Part shown: positions 1 to 12,272 of the stretch, in pieces
How the letters are laid out: each line of letters opens with the position of its first letter
Position numbering within the stretch: position 1 is the stretch's first letter
From: Branchiostoma belcheri
Taxonomy: Eukaryota; Chordata; Leptocardii; Amphioxiformes; Branchiostomatidae
Assembly: GCF_001625305.1 (NCBI RefSeq)
Contig: NW_017804498.1
Coordinates: forward strand, 145,079-209,078
DNA: 64,000 nucleotides
Direction: 5' to 3'
Made by a program: the position numbers and the translations under genes
Notes under the pieces: generated by a model
Told to the model about the DNA's origin: nothing
Databases searched by the model: none
What the model saw: only the letters and a program-made list of their open reading frames with translations

Positions 1-84
1 TAATAAACGCCCCTCCCCGGATATAGACTTGGGGGTAAAAGTGCATAGAATAATTTACGGTGATACCAAATATTCAACTGTTAC

Positions 85-235
85 GTATGTATTCCTTAGC
101 CCCGCCCACCTCCGTCAAAACTTTAAAATGCCAAAATAGAATAATGCAAATATTTAAAGGACATGCCGCCAATCTCTCATTGGTCAAACTGCTAATTTCC
201 ATTCTCTCATTGGTTGAACTGCTAATTATGATGGA
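85..235 (-). repeat. Dispersed promoter-like repeat module, copy 1
   Basis: Read on the minus strand this stretch matches copies at 18997-19165 and 56009-56150. It holds two successive units of about 33 bases, each with a CCAAT box inside ACCAATGAGAGA, then an octamer-like ATTTGCAT and a GGGCGGGGC GC box. No gene is associated with this copy. The rest of 1-1300 shows nothing that I recognise as coding. Confidence 0.7.
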
Positions 236-1337
236 CAGTCCAAGGGCGTGGAAGAAGAGCAGATGTTGTTCACGATGGCAACACGCACAGGACCACATGT
301 CATGTGTGCTCGTGACCGGCTAAGCATATTTGTCTACCGTTCTTCTATCTCATGAGCTGTCATAATTAATGCTATATCTATATGTCTTTATATATGCACC
401 TTCCGCTGCCTTTTCTGATAAAAGCTGTTTTTGTTACATCATTAGACCCTTGTTCACACTGTACAACCTCTTTAAGGTCATTGATAGGTCAGAAAAGTAA
501 AAAAAAAAAACTCTGGACAGCTAATACAAAACATGTTACACATTGTCAAATCTGTGTTAGTTACGTGGTCGATAAAGACGGATAGGTTTTACTTCACCTG
601 CAGGTATAAGAATGTTGTCCAGTTTAAAAATGTCCTTACTTATAACGACTTGCTCCTAAAAGATGAAGCTAAAAACTGTAGTTTTTTTGAAGGAAAAAAA
701 GCCAAAAGTGCGATGTTGTAACCTTTGTTACCGTAATTCTGTACATTTCAATGGGAATGAGCCTAAAATGGTGAGAATGACTTTACCTCCTCAAGGTCTT
801 AATTGTACCAAACTTGCGTTAGATGTATATCTTCTGTGCTCTGCCCTTCACGTTTATATAAATCGCAGCTGTTTTCTGAGTCATAAGACCTTGAAGGTCC
901 TCTGTTTTATATGCTCTTACAAATCGTTCCCGTGTGAAAGGATTTATTTATAAGGAGTAAATCGTCAAACCAAGGACTGTGTAATGTCCTTGTTCAAACC
1001 AAAACCTCAGTAATCGGTATTACTTTCTGTCAAATTGCCGAACTTTGTTGTACAAGAAAACTTTTGTTATTGTCATCACGACGTGTTTTCATCAAGCTAG
1101 GCTAGGTCATAGATTAAACTTTCTGTCTAATCCAGGTACGGATAGTAGTTGATTAGTCATAGTACTTAATTTTCTGAAGTGCCTATTGTACTTCTCTGTC
1201 GTCGGGCTGTTTTCCTGTTTAATGAAATGTTTATATTCAAATCCACCATGGCTCGTGACGTACGTAGATACACGTGTGACATGTGATGGTGTATCAGGCG
1301 CGAAATAGTTCAAAGGTCACGACCTGCAGCAGCAGTA

Positions 1338-2886
1338 ATGGCGGCGTACATCGGTAGCATGGAGGGCGCGATCCAAACCGTTCGCGAGGCCATAAAACAC
1401 ATTTTTGTACCTTATAACCTGTCCAATATCCTACTAGGCGTGTCGTTTCTGGTGATGAAGACTGTTCCACCCGTGTGCACCTGGCTGTTCCCTGCCCGTG
1501 ACGATCTAGGCCCGTGCGAACTGGACTGGCGAGAGCAAGAGATTCTCATGTTTTTGCTGTTGGCCATCTTTGCTAAGACCCGCCGTGCTACTAGCATGCA
1601 CCAGTACGCCAGTACAACCTATCTGTTCTCCAAGGCGGCCAATTTCATATTATACATGCGCGTAGACCCGCGGTTTGGCGCGATCTTCGCCATTCTGTGC
1701 CTGGTGGTGTTCCTGATCTTCCCTAAACCGGCTTATACCGGGGAGGACACGATCAAGTTCTACTCCCCGGACAGTCTGGAGGAGACACTTGCCCTGGCCA
1801 AGGGGAAGCGGCACGCCACCTACCTGCTGATGGAGTACTACACGGCGTGGTCCCCGGACTGCAGGAGTCTGGCACCTGTTTTTGCAGACCTCTCGAACAG
1901 GTGTGTATGTGGTCATTATTTTAGGCCACACTGGTTTGATTATATGGATGATGGCATCCTCCAGGCACCCCCAAAACTTACCATTATTATGAGATCTAAC
2001 TTAGTGATCAGGAAGGTTGACTGAAAACACAGAACATGCTATACCAAACAATACATTCTTTATTATTGTTCATTTCCATCTTCTTTGGTGAAGCCCTGCT
2101 TCCCTTTCTCTGCCATCTTCTTTTCCTTTCGACCTCTGACATCCTTCAAGTATTAAAGTTAAGAAGCAGTATGTTTGCAAGCTTTTTCCTTGGTGATGCA
2201 AGCAAGTGGTAATTCGAGCCCTGCTTCCCTTTCTCTGGCATCTTCTTTTCGAATTATAATTCCTTTTGACCTCTGGCATCCTTCAAGTATTAAAGTTAGA
2301 AGCAGTATGTTTGCAAACTTTTTCCTTGGAAATGGACAAATATTTAAACACGCACAGATGTCATCCATGTAATCAAGTCAGTGAGGTCTGGTCTTAAGTT
2401 CACTATGGCTGCTTGCATCAAAATGTTACTAGTACACTCAGGTGCAAATGTATTCTTCTTCAGACATAATGAGTAGTGAATCTTACCATTCACAATCTAG
2501 CTCTTCCTTTCATCTTACAAGTTACATGTATGTGTGTGTGTGTGTTTTTTTCCAGATATAACAGTAAGAACCTACAGTTTGGAAAGCTGGACCTGGGCAG
2601 GTATCCAGCCATGGGCAACAAGTACAGGATTGACACGGGCGGCATGAGTAAGGAGCTGCCCACCCTGGTTCTGTACGAGAACGGTCGGGAGAAGATGCGC
2701 CGACCTGGCCACGACGTGAAGGGCAAGGTGGTGAAGTATTCCTTCTCCGAAAACGACATTGTGCGTGACTTTGACCTTCGAGACATCTATGATCGCTCCA
2801 AGGCAAAGGTCAAGGAAGCCAAAGTGGAGAAGATTGCGGATGGGGTAGAAGAAGTCACGGACACAACCAAGGACAAAACAGAGTAA
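1338..2886 (+). CDS. TMX2: Thioredoxin-related transmembrane protein 2 (TMX2)
   Basis: Two coding exons, 1338-1900 and 2556-2886, give 297 residues, close to vertebrate TMX2. The donor is GTGTGT at 1901 and the acceptor TTTTTTCCAG ends at 2555; the codon split between them restores Arg188. Hydrophobic segments lie near residues 27-50, 68-80 and 112-129, followed by a lumenal thioredoxin-like fold. The active-site region is WSPDC at 171-175, so it keeps only the second cysteine of a CXXC pair, as in the TMX2 family. The conserved thioredoxin-fold segment LPTLVLYENG follows in exon 2. Family knowledge: TMX2 is an ER and mitochondria-associated membrane protein of the PDI family. The C terminus ends DKTE, not the dilysine signal seen in vertebrates. 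The start is the first ATG after a short GC-rich leader. Identity is very likely. Confidence 0.93.
2085..2340 (+). repeat. Direct duplication inside the TMX2 intron
   Basis: Two adjacent copies of a unit of roughly 110-125 bases share CCCTGCTTCCCTTTCTCTG, ACCTCTG.CATCCTTCAAG and GCAGTATGTTTGCAA. They lie in the single coding intron (1901-2555). The copies differ by small insertions, so the duplication is not very recent. Confidence 0.75.
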
Positions 2887-3059
2887 ATGTCAAAAATGTA
2901 GTAAAGAATGACTGGAGAGACTAGAATTGCATTGTTTAGGAGTTATAGATAACAGTCATGGTTGTCTCCAAAACTGATTTATGAAGGGTGCAGTCTTCAC
3001 AGTTGCTTATGGTTACAGAAGTATTGTTTTGGGTGCCTGAACTGTAAGTTTGTGTGTCC

Positions 3060-3245
3060 GTTTGTTTGGACAGAGTTGGTTGGCAGCATGTGGGAGGGGG
3101 AAGATTGACAGGCAGAATGACAGGTCAGAAGTCAAACACAAGGAATGAGGTGAGCTTGAGAATAGGTTGAGAGTTTGTGGGTAGGGGAAGATAGGCAGAT
3201 TGACAAAGAAGAAGGCAAAAGGTCAGACACAGGAAATGGGGTAAA
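3060..3245 (+). repeat. Dispersed 70-80 bp tandem-unit repeat in the TMX2 3' region
   Basis: Two diverged units contain GGTTGGCAGCATGTGGGAGG, GATTGACAGGCAGAATGACA and GGTCAGACACAGGAAATGGG. Related units occur at 62425-62625 and 51594-51672, and in reverse orientation at 26155-26245 and 26533-26620. Function unknown. Together these form a low-copy family scattered over the window. Confidence 0.65.
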
Positions 3246-3487
3246 CTTCAAGTTTTCAGTTACGAAAACCCAGAATAGTTCTCAGAAGTCTTGTTACCTT
3301 TGCTGAATGGACTGGTATATTTATGTATATGTCAAATTTTTGCTTTATATGTGAACATTGCTCAATGCACATTATTGTGATTTAAGTAGCCCACTCCAAC
3401 TGCAATAGTCTAACTAGTCACATAGCATATTAGAATGGTCCATTGCAACATATGATGCCAGACTGCAGAACAGTTTTGTTAGTAACC

Positions 3488-3493
3488 TTTATT
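3488..3493 (-). terminator. Poly(A) signal of the FN2-CUB gene
   Basis: AATAAA on the minus strand, 330 bases past the stop at 3823. It supports the view that the short last coding exon (3823-3848) belongs to the gene and that transcription ends near 3470, some 600 bases from the convergent TMX2 stop. Confidence 0.6.
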
Positions 3494-3822
3494 GTACTGA
3501 GAAACAATGGACAGGTAGTAATAATATGCAGAACTTTCATGGCATGCTGAAGGTTACTAAATGTTGTCAGCCTGCCTTAGCTACATGTACACTGATTGTA
3601 TTAAAGTATTTGACAACACATTCCTTACAGTCTACTTTCGTGTATTACTTCATATCAAAGTCAAGCCTCTACCATAGGTTACAAACTGTACCGTCTAACT
3701 CCTCTGGAATACTATCGGTCTCTTTGGCCTTGGCTGCATCGTGCGATTCTCAAAGATGGCAGAGTGCTTTGTCAAAGTTGGATCATGCGGAAGTTGAGGC
3801 GTTGTATGTGTTGTCGTTTTGT

Positions 3823-5103
3823 TCAGGGAAGACTGCCATCGCCACTGCCTGTTAGGTTAGAAACAAGTTTGTAAAGGTGCAGTCCATTGGAAAATTTAAG
3901 TTTCTGCAACACTTTTTGGTGCCTGCACATTGTCCCTAGAATTGCCTCAATGTATGGTGCAACCACATTCGTCATATATAGGCCGTTGTACTATGCTTTA
4001 TAAGTTGGTGGTGACAAAACCAACCAAAGGCAAGGATCTAATTAAGTCAGTGATTTCTATACCAAAACAGATGGATTTGGCAGAGATATGCAAGACTTTT
4101 CCAGCAATACAATCACCTTGCAATCATATAACAATTGTATGACGAATTGAGGCCAGGTCTTTAACAGGTATGTGATGAGATAGTATTGGGACTTATATAA
4201 TTGATCTCTGTTACAGTAGAGAAATCTGGGAGGGTGGTACTGGTAATGGATAACGTCTCTTACCAGGATCATCGGTGTACACCCAGCTGAAGCGGAAACC
4301 TCGGTCCACTGTGTCCGCGTCCGTCTTGAACCTGATAGTGACGTCCTCGTCGTAGGAAATCACCGTGGGGGGAAGGGTGTCGCCACAGAAACGCCCTGTG
4401 ATCATGATACGGAAAACGATCCGTCGGTCAAATTTCACAGAAAGAGGAAATACGGGACGGACCGGAAAGTTTTTTGTTGTTTTTTTTTGTACAAAAACTA
4501 CACGGGAAGGATGTTGGAGTACGAATGTTTATACTGTCGGCGTCACGAGGCAATTATGTGTCCTTGTCAATCCTAAGTAAAGGCCGATCCTCTGTGCTGA
4601 TTTGCCAGGCTCGATTTGTCCTTGTCGAACCTAACTAAAGGCCACTCCTCTATGCTGATTGGTTCTTGTGTGATAGCTGTATGGATAAACCTTATTGGTT
4701 GGAGACAGACATAATCGTAGACACGCATAAAAACTTACCAACACGTTCGTTTCCCTTGAAAATGTCGACGTAGTCGTACGAACACCCATCGTATATGGTC
4801 GACTTCTCCAGGGCGAAGTCGTGGAACTGCAACACCAAGAAGTGGCTCTTCCCGGACATGGTCCAAGTGCAGTCGACGTTGTTCTCATAGGCGGTCGGGT
4901 AACTGTGTGGAGCATATGACAAGGACGACCAAATCTAAGTCGCTTGACGCAACTTTGAAGTTAGCAAGTATACAGGCATTACAGTACAGGTGTAATAGAA
5001 AGCGCAATCAAGTAGCTTGCAAACAGTATACAGATTCTGAAGTTGATGAGTACTACATGTAGGTCACGGTTTAATAGTTCACTCTACCGTTCAGTCGCCC
5101 ATC

Positions 5104-5143
<40 letters not shown>

Positions 5144-7801
5144 ATCTAGAGAGAGAGAGAGTGTGAGTGAGTGAGTGAATCTAGAGAGAAAGAGAGAGAG
5201 AGAGAGTGAGTGAGTGAGTGAGTGAGTGAGTCAGTCAGTAAGTCAGTGAGTCAGTGAGTGAGTGAGTCAGTGAGTCAGTGAGTGAGTGAGTGAGTGAGTG
5301 AGTGAATGAGTGAAAGAGAGAGAGAGACTTATCCAGCTTACCCGGGAGATGATATTTCTCCGTCGTGCCCGTGCAGCTGGTCTCCACAGTAGTCCGGATG
5401 CCCGGGTCCAAAGTTATGATGGTCGCTTCCCTCCACCTTGTACTTGATATTGAAGCCTGTGCTGGTGATGCTGCCGTCCGAGACCAGGTGTAGCGTCACG
5501 TCGTCGTGGAACACACCCGGTCCAGGGTGTGAGGTACCGCACCAACGTCCTGAAAACACAACAGTCTGTCAGCCGTGACGGGGGGTGATATCGACTTCAG
5601 ACCAACTTTGCACTATATATGGATCAATTCAGCGAACGGTGACGAAAAAAAATGTATGTATCGAAAACTCTAGAAACCAGACTCTAGTGCCCTGTCACCC
5701 CGTGGACGTACGTATATAGTATGAGTTGGAACTCACCAAGAGAATTGTACCCAGAGAAGATCTCCAGGTAATCATTTTCGCAGGTCCCAAAGACGGAATT
5801 CCCAGCTTGCAGACTGAAGTCCTGGAAAGTGATTTCGACGGTGCCGCCATGGGCCTGGATGGTCCAGAAACAGTCCAAGTTGTTGTCGTAGGGGGCCGGG
5901 TAGTCGGGGGTGTTGATTTGGCCGTGGTCGTGGTCGACGATTCCACCACAGTCTTGTTTGAGTGGCAGAAAATAGGGACAAATTCAACGCGGACATTCGT
6001 CGTAGGCCCTCGTATGGCTGATGTTGGCTGTGACTACATCAGCCATAGTAAGCATTCTCTACAACAAAACAGCTGGGTTTCGAACGATACATGGACGACT
6101 ATCCCAAAATGCCTCAATTTGTGATCGTTCGATGACCATGCCATGACCATGAATGTTACCAGGCCCTACGTTACCAATTAAAATTTTGTAACAATGCGTA
6201 GCAGAAATGAAAGTTTACATTTACAAAAGTCGTTGATTTCCTGAAGAAAAAAAGAAGCGGTACTTACGTCTGCCACATTGTACTTGATTCCCCTCATAGA
6301 CAGGGTCCAGGGAACACCAACCGCCGTCCCCGTTATGGTCCGTGTCCACGCACAAGTCCTGGTAATGGTGGTCGTAGTAGAAGGGGAACACACACTCCTC
6401 TGTAGCCGAATATAAAACACACATAAGAGAAAAAGTGGGATCATTCGTCTTCCACTGTCTCGGTAAAAGGATTCGAACCCAATAAGTTAGAATTTAGTGT
6501 TTAGTAGTTAGTGTAGTTGCATACCATATTGTTACCCATCCTGTTGTCCATCTTTTATTTTCATGTTACATGTACTTACAATTAGCCTACGGGCAGGAAC
6601 TTGCAATAAACTTTCCTGCATATAAAAACGGACGATTCAGTCAAACCAGGCCAAAAGTTTTTCAAAGTTGCAGTCCCATTTGCTGAGGAGGAGGCGCCTT
6701 CGCCGAACCCTTCTTTTATGTCTTATATGGTGTAGTTGTCCAAGCTTTATCAACATGAAGAATGTAGATAGGTTTATCGATGGCGAATGACAGTCTAGCA
6801 AAAAGGAAACTCTGGCAAGAAGGATAAGCAGGATAAAGCTACTGACCTTCTCCGCATTCCTTCCAGTTGCCCACGTACACGGCGTCTAGAGAGCACCAGA
6901 GTGCGCCCAGGTCGTTCAGTATGCAGCTGGTGTACGTCACGTTCTCATATACAAACGGGAAATGGCACCCTTCTGCAGGTAAAACAGCGTCAAACAAAAT
7001 GAACAAGACTATACAATGGCATTTATAGGGCTTCGTGTGTTTTCAAAAGATTTGTACGGTTTAACATACATGTACTAGTGCTTTGTGCATTTTGGATAAA
7101 ATTCAAGACTGCGAATGGTTAGGCATCCCTGTTATAGTGAGAACTTATTAACTACTATACACACTTAATAGACACAGGTGAGGTTTGTGTGAGTGCAAAG
7201 TTTCCTAACTTGAGAGATAAAATGAACACCACGTACCTGGCTTGGTGTCGCCTGTAATCGGTATCTCTGAGGAAGGAAGTGAAAATATGGTTTCAAACAT
7301 TTCATGTGGATTTCATATCAAAAGAAGCATATGAAACATGAAAGCTTAAAGGCGTTTAAAAAACATCTCGGAATCGTATTCATTAAGTTGCATATCCGAT
7401 GTATGATGATACAACCTCAACCTAAGCCTACTAGTGTTACAAATATAACAAATGTTACAAATATAAAATTCCATCATTTTCTAAAAAAAAACAATCTGGA
7501 TATTCTTATTAGATATGCATAGAAGGTATTATCTTCATAAACCACTATTATACTACATGTACTATGCTTTGCTTTCCACCCCGGCCGTGACATGTACATG
7601 TACCAAATGTCATACAGAGTTGTAGAGTTATATATAGAGGTTTAAAAAACAACAGTTCTCTAGGCAATGCATACGTGCAATTTTCTAAACATTTTCAGTA
7701 CCGTTAAAAATGATCCACGCTTGAGGCTTCGTCAACCAAAACAAAGTAGCCCGCTTACCCTGAGCAGTAGCCGCTACTGCGAGCACAAAGATGAACAGCA
7801 T
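3823..7801 (-). CDS. Secreted protein with two fibronectin type II and two CUB domains
   Basis: Nine exons read on the minus strand: 7759-7801, 7237-7266, 6847-6972, 6268-6399, 5737-5952, 5342-5549, 4739-4902, 4264-4395, 3823-3848. All junctions have GT-AG ends and the phases join without a break, giving 358 residues. Order: signal peptide (1-14, MLFIFVLAVAATA), linker, FN2 domain 1 (about 27-64), FN2 domain 2 (69-108), CUB 1 (112-219), CUB 2 (231-345), short tail. Each FN2 domain has the CxFPF start, WCSLD core and four cysteines. The CUB domains show CGG, PDYP, DCFWTI and the closing FCG/WCG motifs. FN2 and CUB modules generally bind collagen, carbohydrate or protein ligands outside the cell; the ligand here is unknown and no catalytic domain is seen. 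Most introns are phase 1, the hallmark of exon-shuffled modules. The last exon is tiny, so its acceptor is the weakest call; reading through instead would add about 17 residues after DDPG. Confidence 0.85.
5106..5330. repeat. Compound microsatellite (TC)n then (GAGT)n
   Basis: A (TC)n run is followed by (GA)n and long GAGT/CAGT tracts. It lies in the intron between the two CUB-encoding exons and comes within about 10 bases of the donor at 5341. In the transcript the intron therefore opens with a long pyrimidine-rich CUCU/CACU tract. Confidence 0.95.
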
Positions 7802-7862
7802 CGTATCTGCTACGGTCTGTCTAAGCTTTAAGGTTCTGAATGCTGGATGATGTTTTACTGTG

Positions 7863-7870
7863 CTTATATA
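7863..7870 (-). promoter_or_regulatory. TATA box of the FN2-CUB gene
   Basis: TATATAAG on the minus strand lies about 62 bases before the start codon at 7801. That puts the transcription start near 7835 and leaves a 5' leader of about 35 bases, typical of a TATA-driven, tissue-specific secreted protein gene. Confidence 0.6.
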
Positions 7871-8967
7871 CTACTGCTTACCGAGGCCAACCGTGTTTAC
7901 CTCACACAGGAGCGGCCTAGCCTTGGATTATATAATCAACGAGATGCTAATTTGGGTTGCAAACAGCTAAATGTGTTTCATATACACATATATCTGTGAC
8001 GTCAATCCTAGATATAAGAGAGATAGCGGGTTGGGTGAAATGTGAAGAGAGTGGCCTTTTCAAATAAACCGTTTCATTTGGAGACGTCAGGGCTCCACGA
8101 AACATGATGTTTAAGTGAGGACTTTTTAGCAGGGGTTGAAAATCTCTCGCATGAAGAAATAGCTGCAATTGCCTAATGTGGGCAACTACTGATGCAACCT
8201 AACCCATTTTCGATCTCCTTTAAATTTGCAGCTGTCAGGTGATGTCATGTTACGTAAAACACATGCAAAAACAGCGAGTGATTAATGACTTTCTCCCTTT
8301 GGGACAGAATTATAGCCTATATAACCAAGGACCATGCGGAAACACAGACACACTCACAAACAGACACACCAAAAACACTACCTCTAATTTCATGGGGTTG
8401 ATATTAAGCCAAAACCTAAACCTCTATCTGCTTGAGGGGTAACGATGTCTGATATTTCTACGTACATAATTAATGAGGTCGGGGTTGTCTTCTTCTTTGG
8501 ACTCAAGCTGATGAATAGTACTACGTTTTAATGATAAGTGGGTTTTGTGATTCTGATAGAAATGTATGTTTTATTTGGGAGAGTTTTTTTTAAATGATGA
8601 AAGCTGAGAGAGATCGTGGAAAACACATGATAACACCGGTCGATTTTTGTGACGACATCGGAAGCTGGAGGTCACAGTAGACAACAATTTGGTTTTCCCA
8701 CGGGGTGTGATGTTACTCACGGTGTTTGTTTTACAATACAGTGAACATTAACAACATTCGAAGTAAATGTCAAGGGCCTTACTACTCAATGACAATGCCT
8801 TTCTAGATCTATCATGCCATAGATTATGTGTGTTTGTGCGTGCATAGTGTGTATGTTCCTTTCAGGTTGCACTAATAGTCAGAGGCATTGTAAGAAATGT
8901 GTCCACCTTACCTCTCACATGGTCATTTCAATTAGAACGAGTCGCCACTTAAACCCCTATAACACAA

Positions 8968-9076
8968 GACGGCGATCGACTGAGCGATCATTGAGCGACC
9001 AAAATTGGATTTGTGTGATCCTTCATTTTAAGAAATTTGGAATATGATTTAGAAGACAACAAAACGTTTGAAAATC

Positions 9077-9109
<33 letters not shown>

Positions 9110-9232
9110 TTGTGTGTGTTTGCTTTAAATAATACCTAAACACTGTACATCCTATCGATATCCCAATTATAAAATCAGGAGTCGCAAAAATCCAATGTTG
9201 GTCCCTCAACGGTTGCTCGGCCATCACGGTCT
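8968..9232. repeat. MITE-like element with inverted ends, containing a (GT)n run
   Basis: The left end (about 8972-9012, core GAGCGATCATTGAGCGACCA) is matched in reverse by the right end (about 9188-9231, core TGGTCCCTCAACGG..GCTCGG). A (GT)n run sits inside at 9081-9118. A fragment of the same end sequence occurs at 18435-18487, just after exon 1 of the fibrinogen-like gene. No target duplication was resolved. Confidence 0.5.
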
Positions 9233-9959
9233 ACTGAAAATAGATTTTTCTCCGTGCCAGTTCGTCTTCTACCATTCAGTGATGTGATGTGGGAGGCTGG
9301 CAGGTGTAGGGTCTACTTAACCCTTAATCTCTCCTCACCGGAATCACCCTCCCTGTAGGAAAACAAAACTGTTTAGCCACGGCGGAGGTGCTTACATGTG
9401 TTTTTCCACCTGTCTTTGCTCATAGTTATATAACCGACGAACGGACCCTGGCATCTAACTCTTTAAATTAACCTTAGGGTCGTTTGTTAGACCTTACTCT
9501 CTGTTGTCTTTTTTTAAAACCTAACGGCGTCTACAGTATACTCCTAGTCCTTACTTAAGCTAGCTTCTATCGTTTGTTGTCAACTCACCGGATTATTCAT
9601 ATTCTGATTGATGTAATCAAAAATACGTTACTGATATCTATAGCCTGGTTGATGTGATTAAAAATTCGCGAAGACGTACCTCAGATATAAGGTTTGATAT
9701 AAGGACAATAATTTTTTTCTTATCTATAATCGTCCTTGGTATATGTATGCATTTCGTCATTTCGGCTGGTGACGTAAGTTCGGTGTCCTCGTGCGTAAGG
9801 GAAATTGGGGCATTATCCTCAGCCATCCAGAAGAAAACAAAGTCTTATCAAGAAGAGTTTGAGTGACCCGATGTGTTTGACTGATAACGTATGTCGTGGC
9901 GAGGCCTAGCCTCATTGCACCACTACCGGTTAGACCGAGGGGGTTATAGCAAGTTTCTC

Positions 9960-10461
9960 TAGCTACTCAGACTCCAATAACTTGCTGCAGAATAGTTAGA
10001 TTGACCATGCACTATACATGAGAGAGAAAAAAGACTTTTTGGGGCTTGGGCCGCGAAAACACCCCTGTAGGCTGGCCCCACTGCAGGGAAAGTTGGATTT
10101 ACGAATAACAGTAAATATGACGTCGGTAAAGTCACTTGATGTTTATACCTTGTAAACAGCACTAGTGTCAGATTTACAATAAAGGTAAATACAAGTCAAC
10201 TCCCTTGATGTATACTTTGTAAACATCACCGGGCTTTACAATTGTAGTAAATAAAAGTCAAGTCCAATTGTTTCACATATTTCTTGGCATTTATTTCCAT
10301 TAGTAAATCCATTTTTTTCGATAAGTGGGCTGTATAGAGAATGCAATCTCCAAGGAAATCTTTTGGTAGCCTAGACAGTGTCAAATTGGTCAGAAAGTAT
10401 CAAACAAGCTACTTGGGTGCTGTCTTGGATACCGAAAGATCTGCTTGAAAATTATAGTGAA
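9960..10461 (+). repeat. Host repeat R2, copy 1 (undisrupted)
   Basis: This matches 16409-16539 plus 17661-18008. It starts around CAATAACTTGCTGCAGAATA and ends GCTTGAAAATTATAGTGA. It holds about two and a half internal units of roughly 80 bases (CTTGATGT..TATAC.TTGTAAACA). The junction GGATTTACGAATAACAG at about 10096-10111 is continuous here, while a mobile element splits it in copy 2. Confidence 0.8.
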
Positions 10462-11624
10462 CTAGAGTCCCACGATCTCATACCTTCGCCAAATGATTTT
10501 AATCTTTATGACTGACAAAGATGATTCCTCCTGGTTATGCAAATAGGATCCTCATTTGCATGAATTATATCAGTTGATCATATTCTCCATCAAAAGACAG
10601 CCTTATCTTAACAAAGAAAGCCATTCTATCATTTCTTCATAAATTATGCAAATGATTTGGATATTTGGTATTTGAATAAGTTATGTTTAATGATGTTCAC
10701 CTTCACTTAACTTTCAAATACCCCAAGTATGAAATTCCAGGCAGTTAGCATTATGGAACAAGAACTCTGAGATTTCATACCTCCATGAAATATGTAGACT
10801 TTATGTAAATGTTTTGTTTCATTGAATATGGAAATAAGGTGGCAATTGATATAATGTAGTTCAATTTATGGTGTTCTAAACTCAACTTACAATATTTTCC
10901 GTGTCAAACTCCTATCCTTTGGCAATATTTCACTTAAACAGCCTCATTTAAACTTCCTCATTAATTATGCAAATTGCCTCTATATTAACATAATATATGC
11001 AAAGTGTTGTTAACATTTAAGTAACCTACATATGTCACAAGGTACAGAATTGCCATCATTCTCCATTAAGAAATCATATAATTTTCGCAATAATTATGCA
11101 AATTAGGTCATCATTTGCATAATTGGTATCTGTTGACGTTCTATCTGCCATAGATTACATATATTACATGTATGAAAGTACTATAATGTAATTATAGAAT
11201 TTCCTCATTAATTATGCAAATCAGGTCCTCATTTGCATAATTTGCATTTAATCGTGTACATCTCTCTCTCAGCTACCTACTTACCAAAAATGATGACAAC
11301 ATGTTGTTCCTATCTGGACTTATTGGCTTTTAAAGATTTCGCCCGAAAGTCCCCTGCAGTTCCATAACAAGCAGGTAGGGGGACCGAACCCACACCACTT
11401 ATTTCTGACAGGAAAAGCTATCTGTCACCAAAAAGTCAAGACCATAGCATGTTCAGGACAAAAGATACAAAAACCGGAAGTTCTGCTGCAGTACCAAGGT
11501 CATCCACCAGAAGCCCCATATTTGACCTTGACCTTCGTCTTCCTAAGACTTACCAACATACCAAATATCATCACAATCCATAAAGGCGTTATGAAGTTAT
11601 GCTGACTACAAATGTGCGGAAACA

Positions 11625-11676
<52 letters not shown>

Positions 11677-11710
11677 CCAAAAACAATACTTCCATTTTTC
11701 ATGGAGGTAA
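10462..11710 (+). mobile_element. Non-autonomous element E, copy 1
   Basis: It starts CTAGAGTCCCACGATCTCAT directly after R2 copy 1 and ends TTTTTCATGGAGGTAA. Inside are repeated palindromes of the form AATTATGCAAAT..GG.CCTCATTTGCATAATT, and near the right end a (CA)n run at 11627-11671. It has no open reading frame of transposase size. The base before it is A and the base after it is T, as for copy 2. Confidence 0.75.
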
Positions 11711-12272
11711 TGAGCAAATATATACCGTAAGTTGAAAAAAACATTGGCAAACGATACCAATGTCATAGAATGCCATAATTAAACGAAAAAGACGAAAATA
11801 TAAAGAAATGAATTTGAAGACTGTGTCATATGTTCAACCTTCAAAACCACGTACAGAGGAAGCCGCTTAGTTGCACCACGTATTTGTCAGCGCATTTGGT
11901 ACAATTATCCAGGTGGTGCGACAAGGCGAAGGTCACAGCTAGTCTTCCAAGAGAGAATATGATAGTCGACATAGTTTCAGGAAATAATACATAGTGCCAT
12001 TACATGTTCAAGTATAATCCCAATATTCAGATTCAGCCATTTATCTCATTTTATTTAAACAAAGGATGTAATAGTCAAAAACCGTGAAAACTACTTTCAC
12101 TCTTTTTACAACTATTTCACTGCATACGCCGATACACACCTTAATACTTCTTATTCCAGTGACTGTAGTATTCTAGTGAATTACTAAAAGAAGACTTGTC
12201 TATATGTACTGAAGATTACTTTGTTATGGTAAAGATGACTTATTTGTACTAAAGTCGTTATCACCAATATAA

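Noticed and set aside
4211..4263. Read-through C terminus of the last large CUB exon
   Set aside because: A good GTAAGAG donor ends the exon at 4264, and a short final exon plus poly(A) signal fit downstream. Kept only as an alternative.
6460..6490. tRNA B-box-like GGGTTCGAATCC on the minus strand
   Set aside because: No A box or cloverleaf around it; probably chance. A similar lone word at 51888-51900 was rejected for the same reason.
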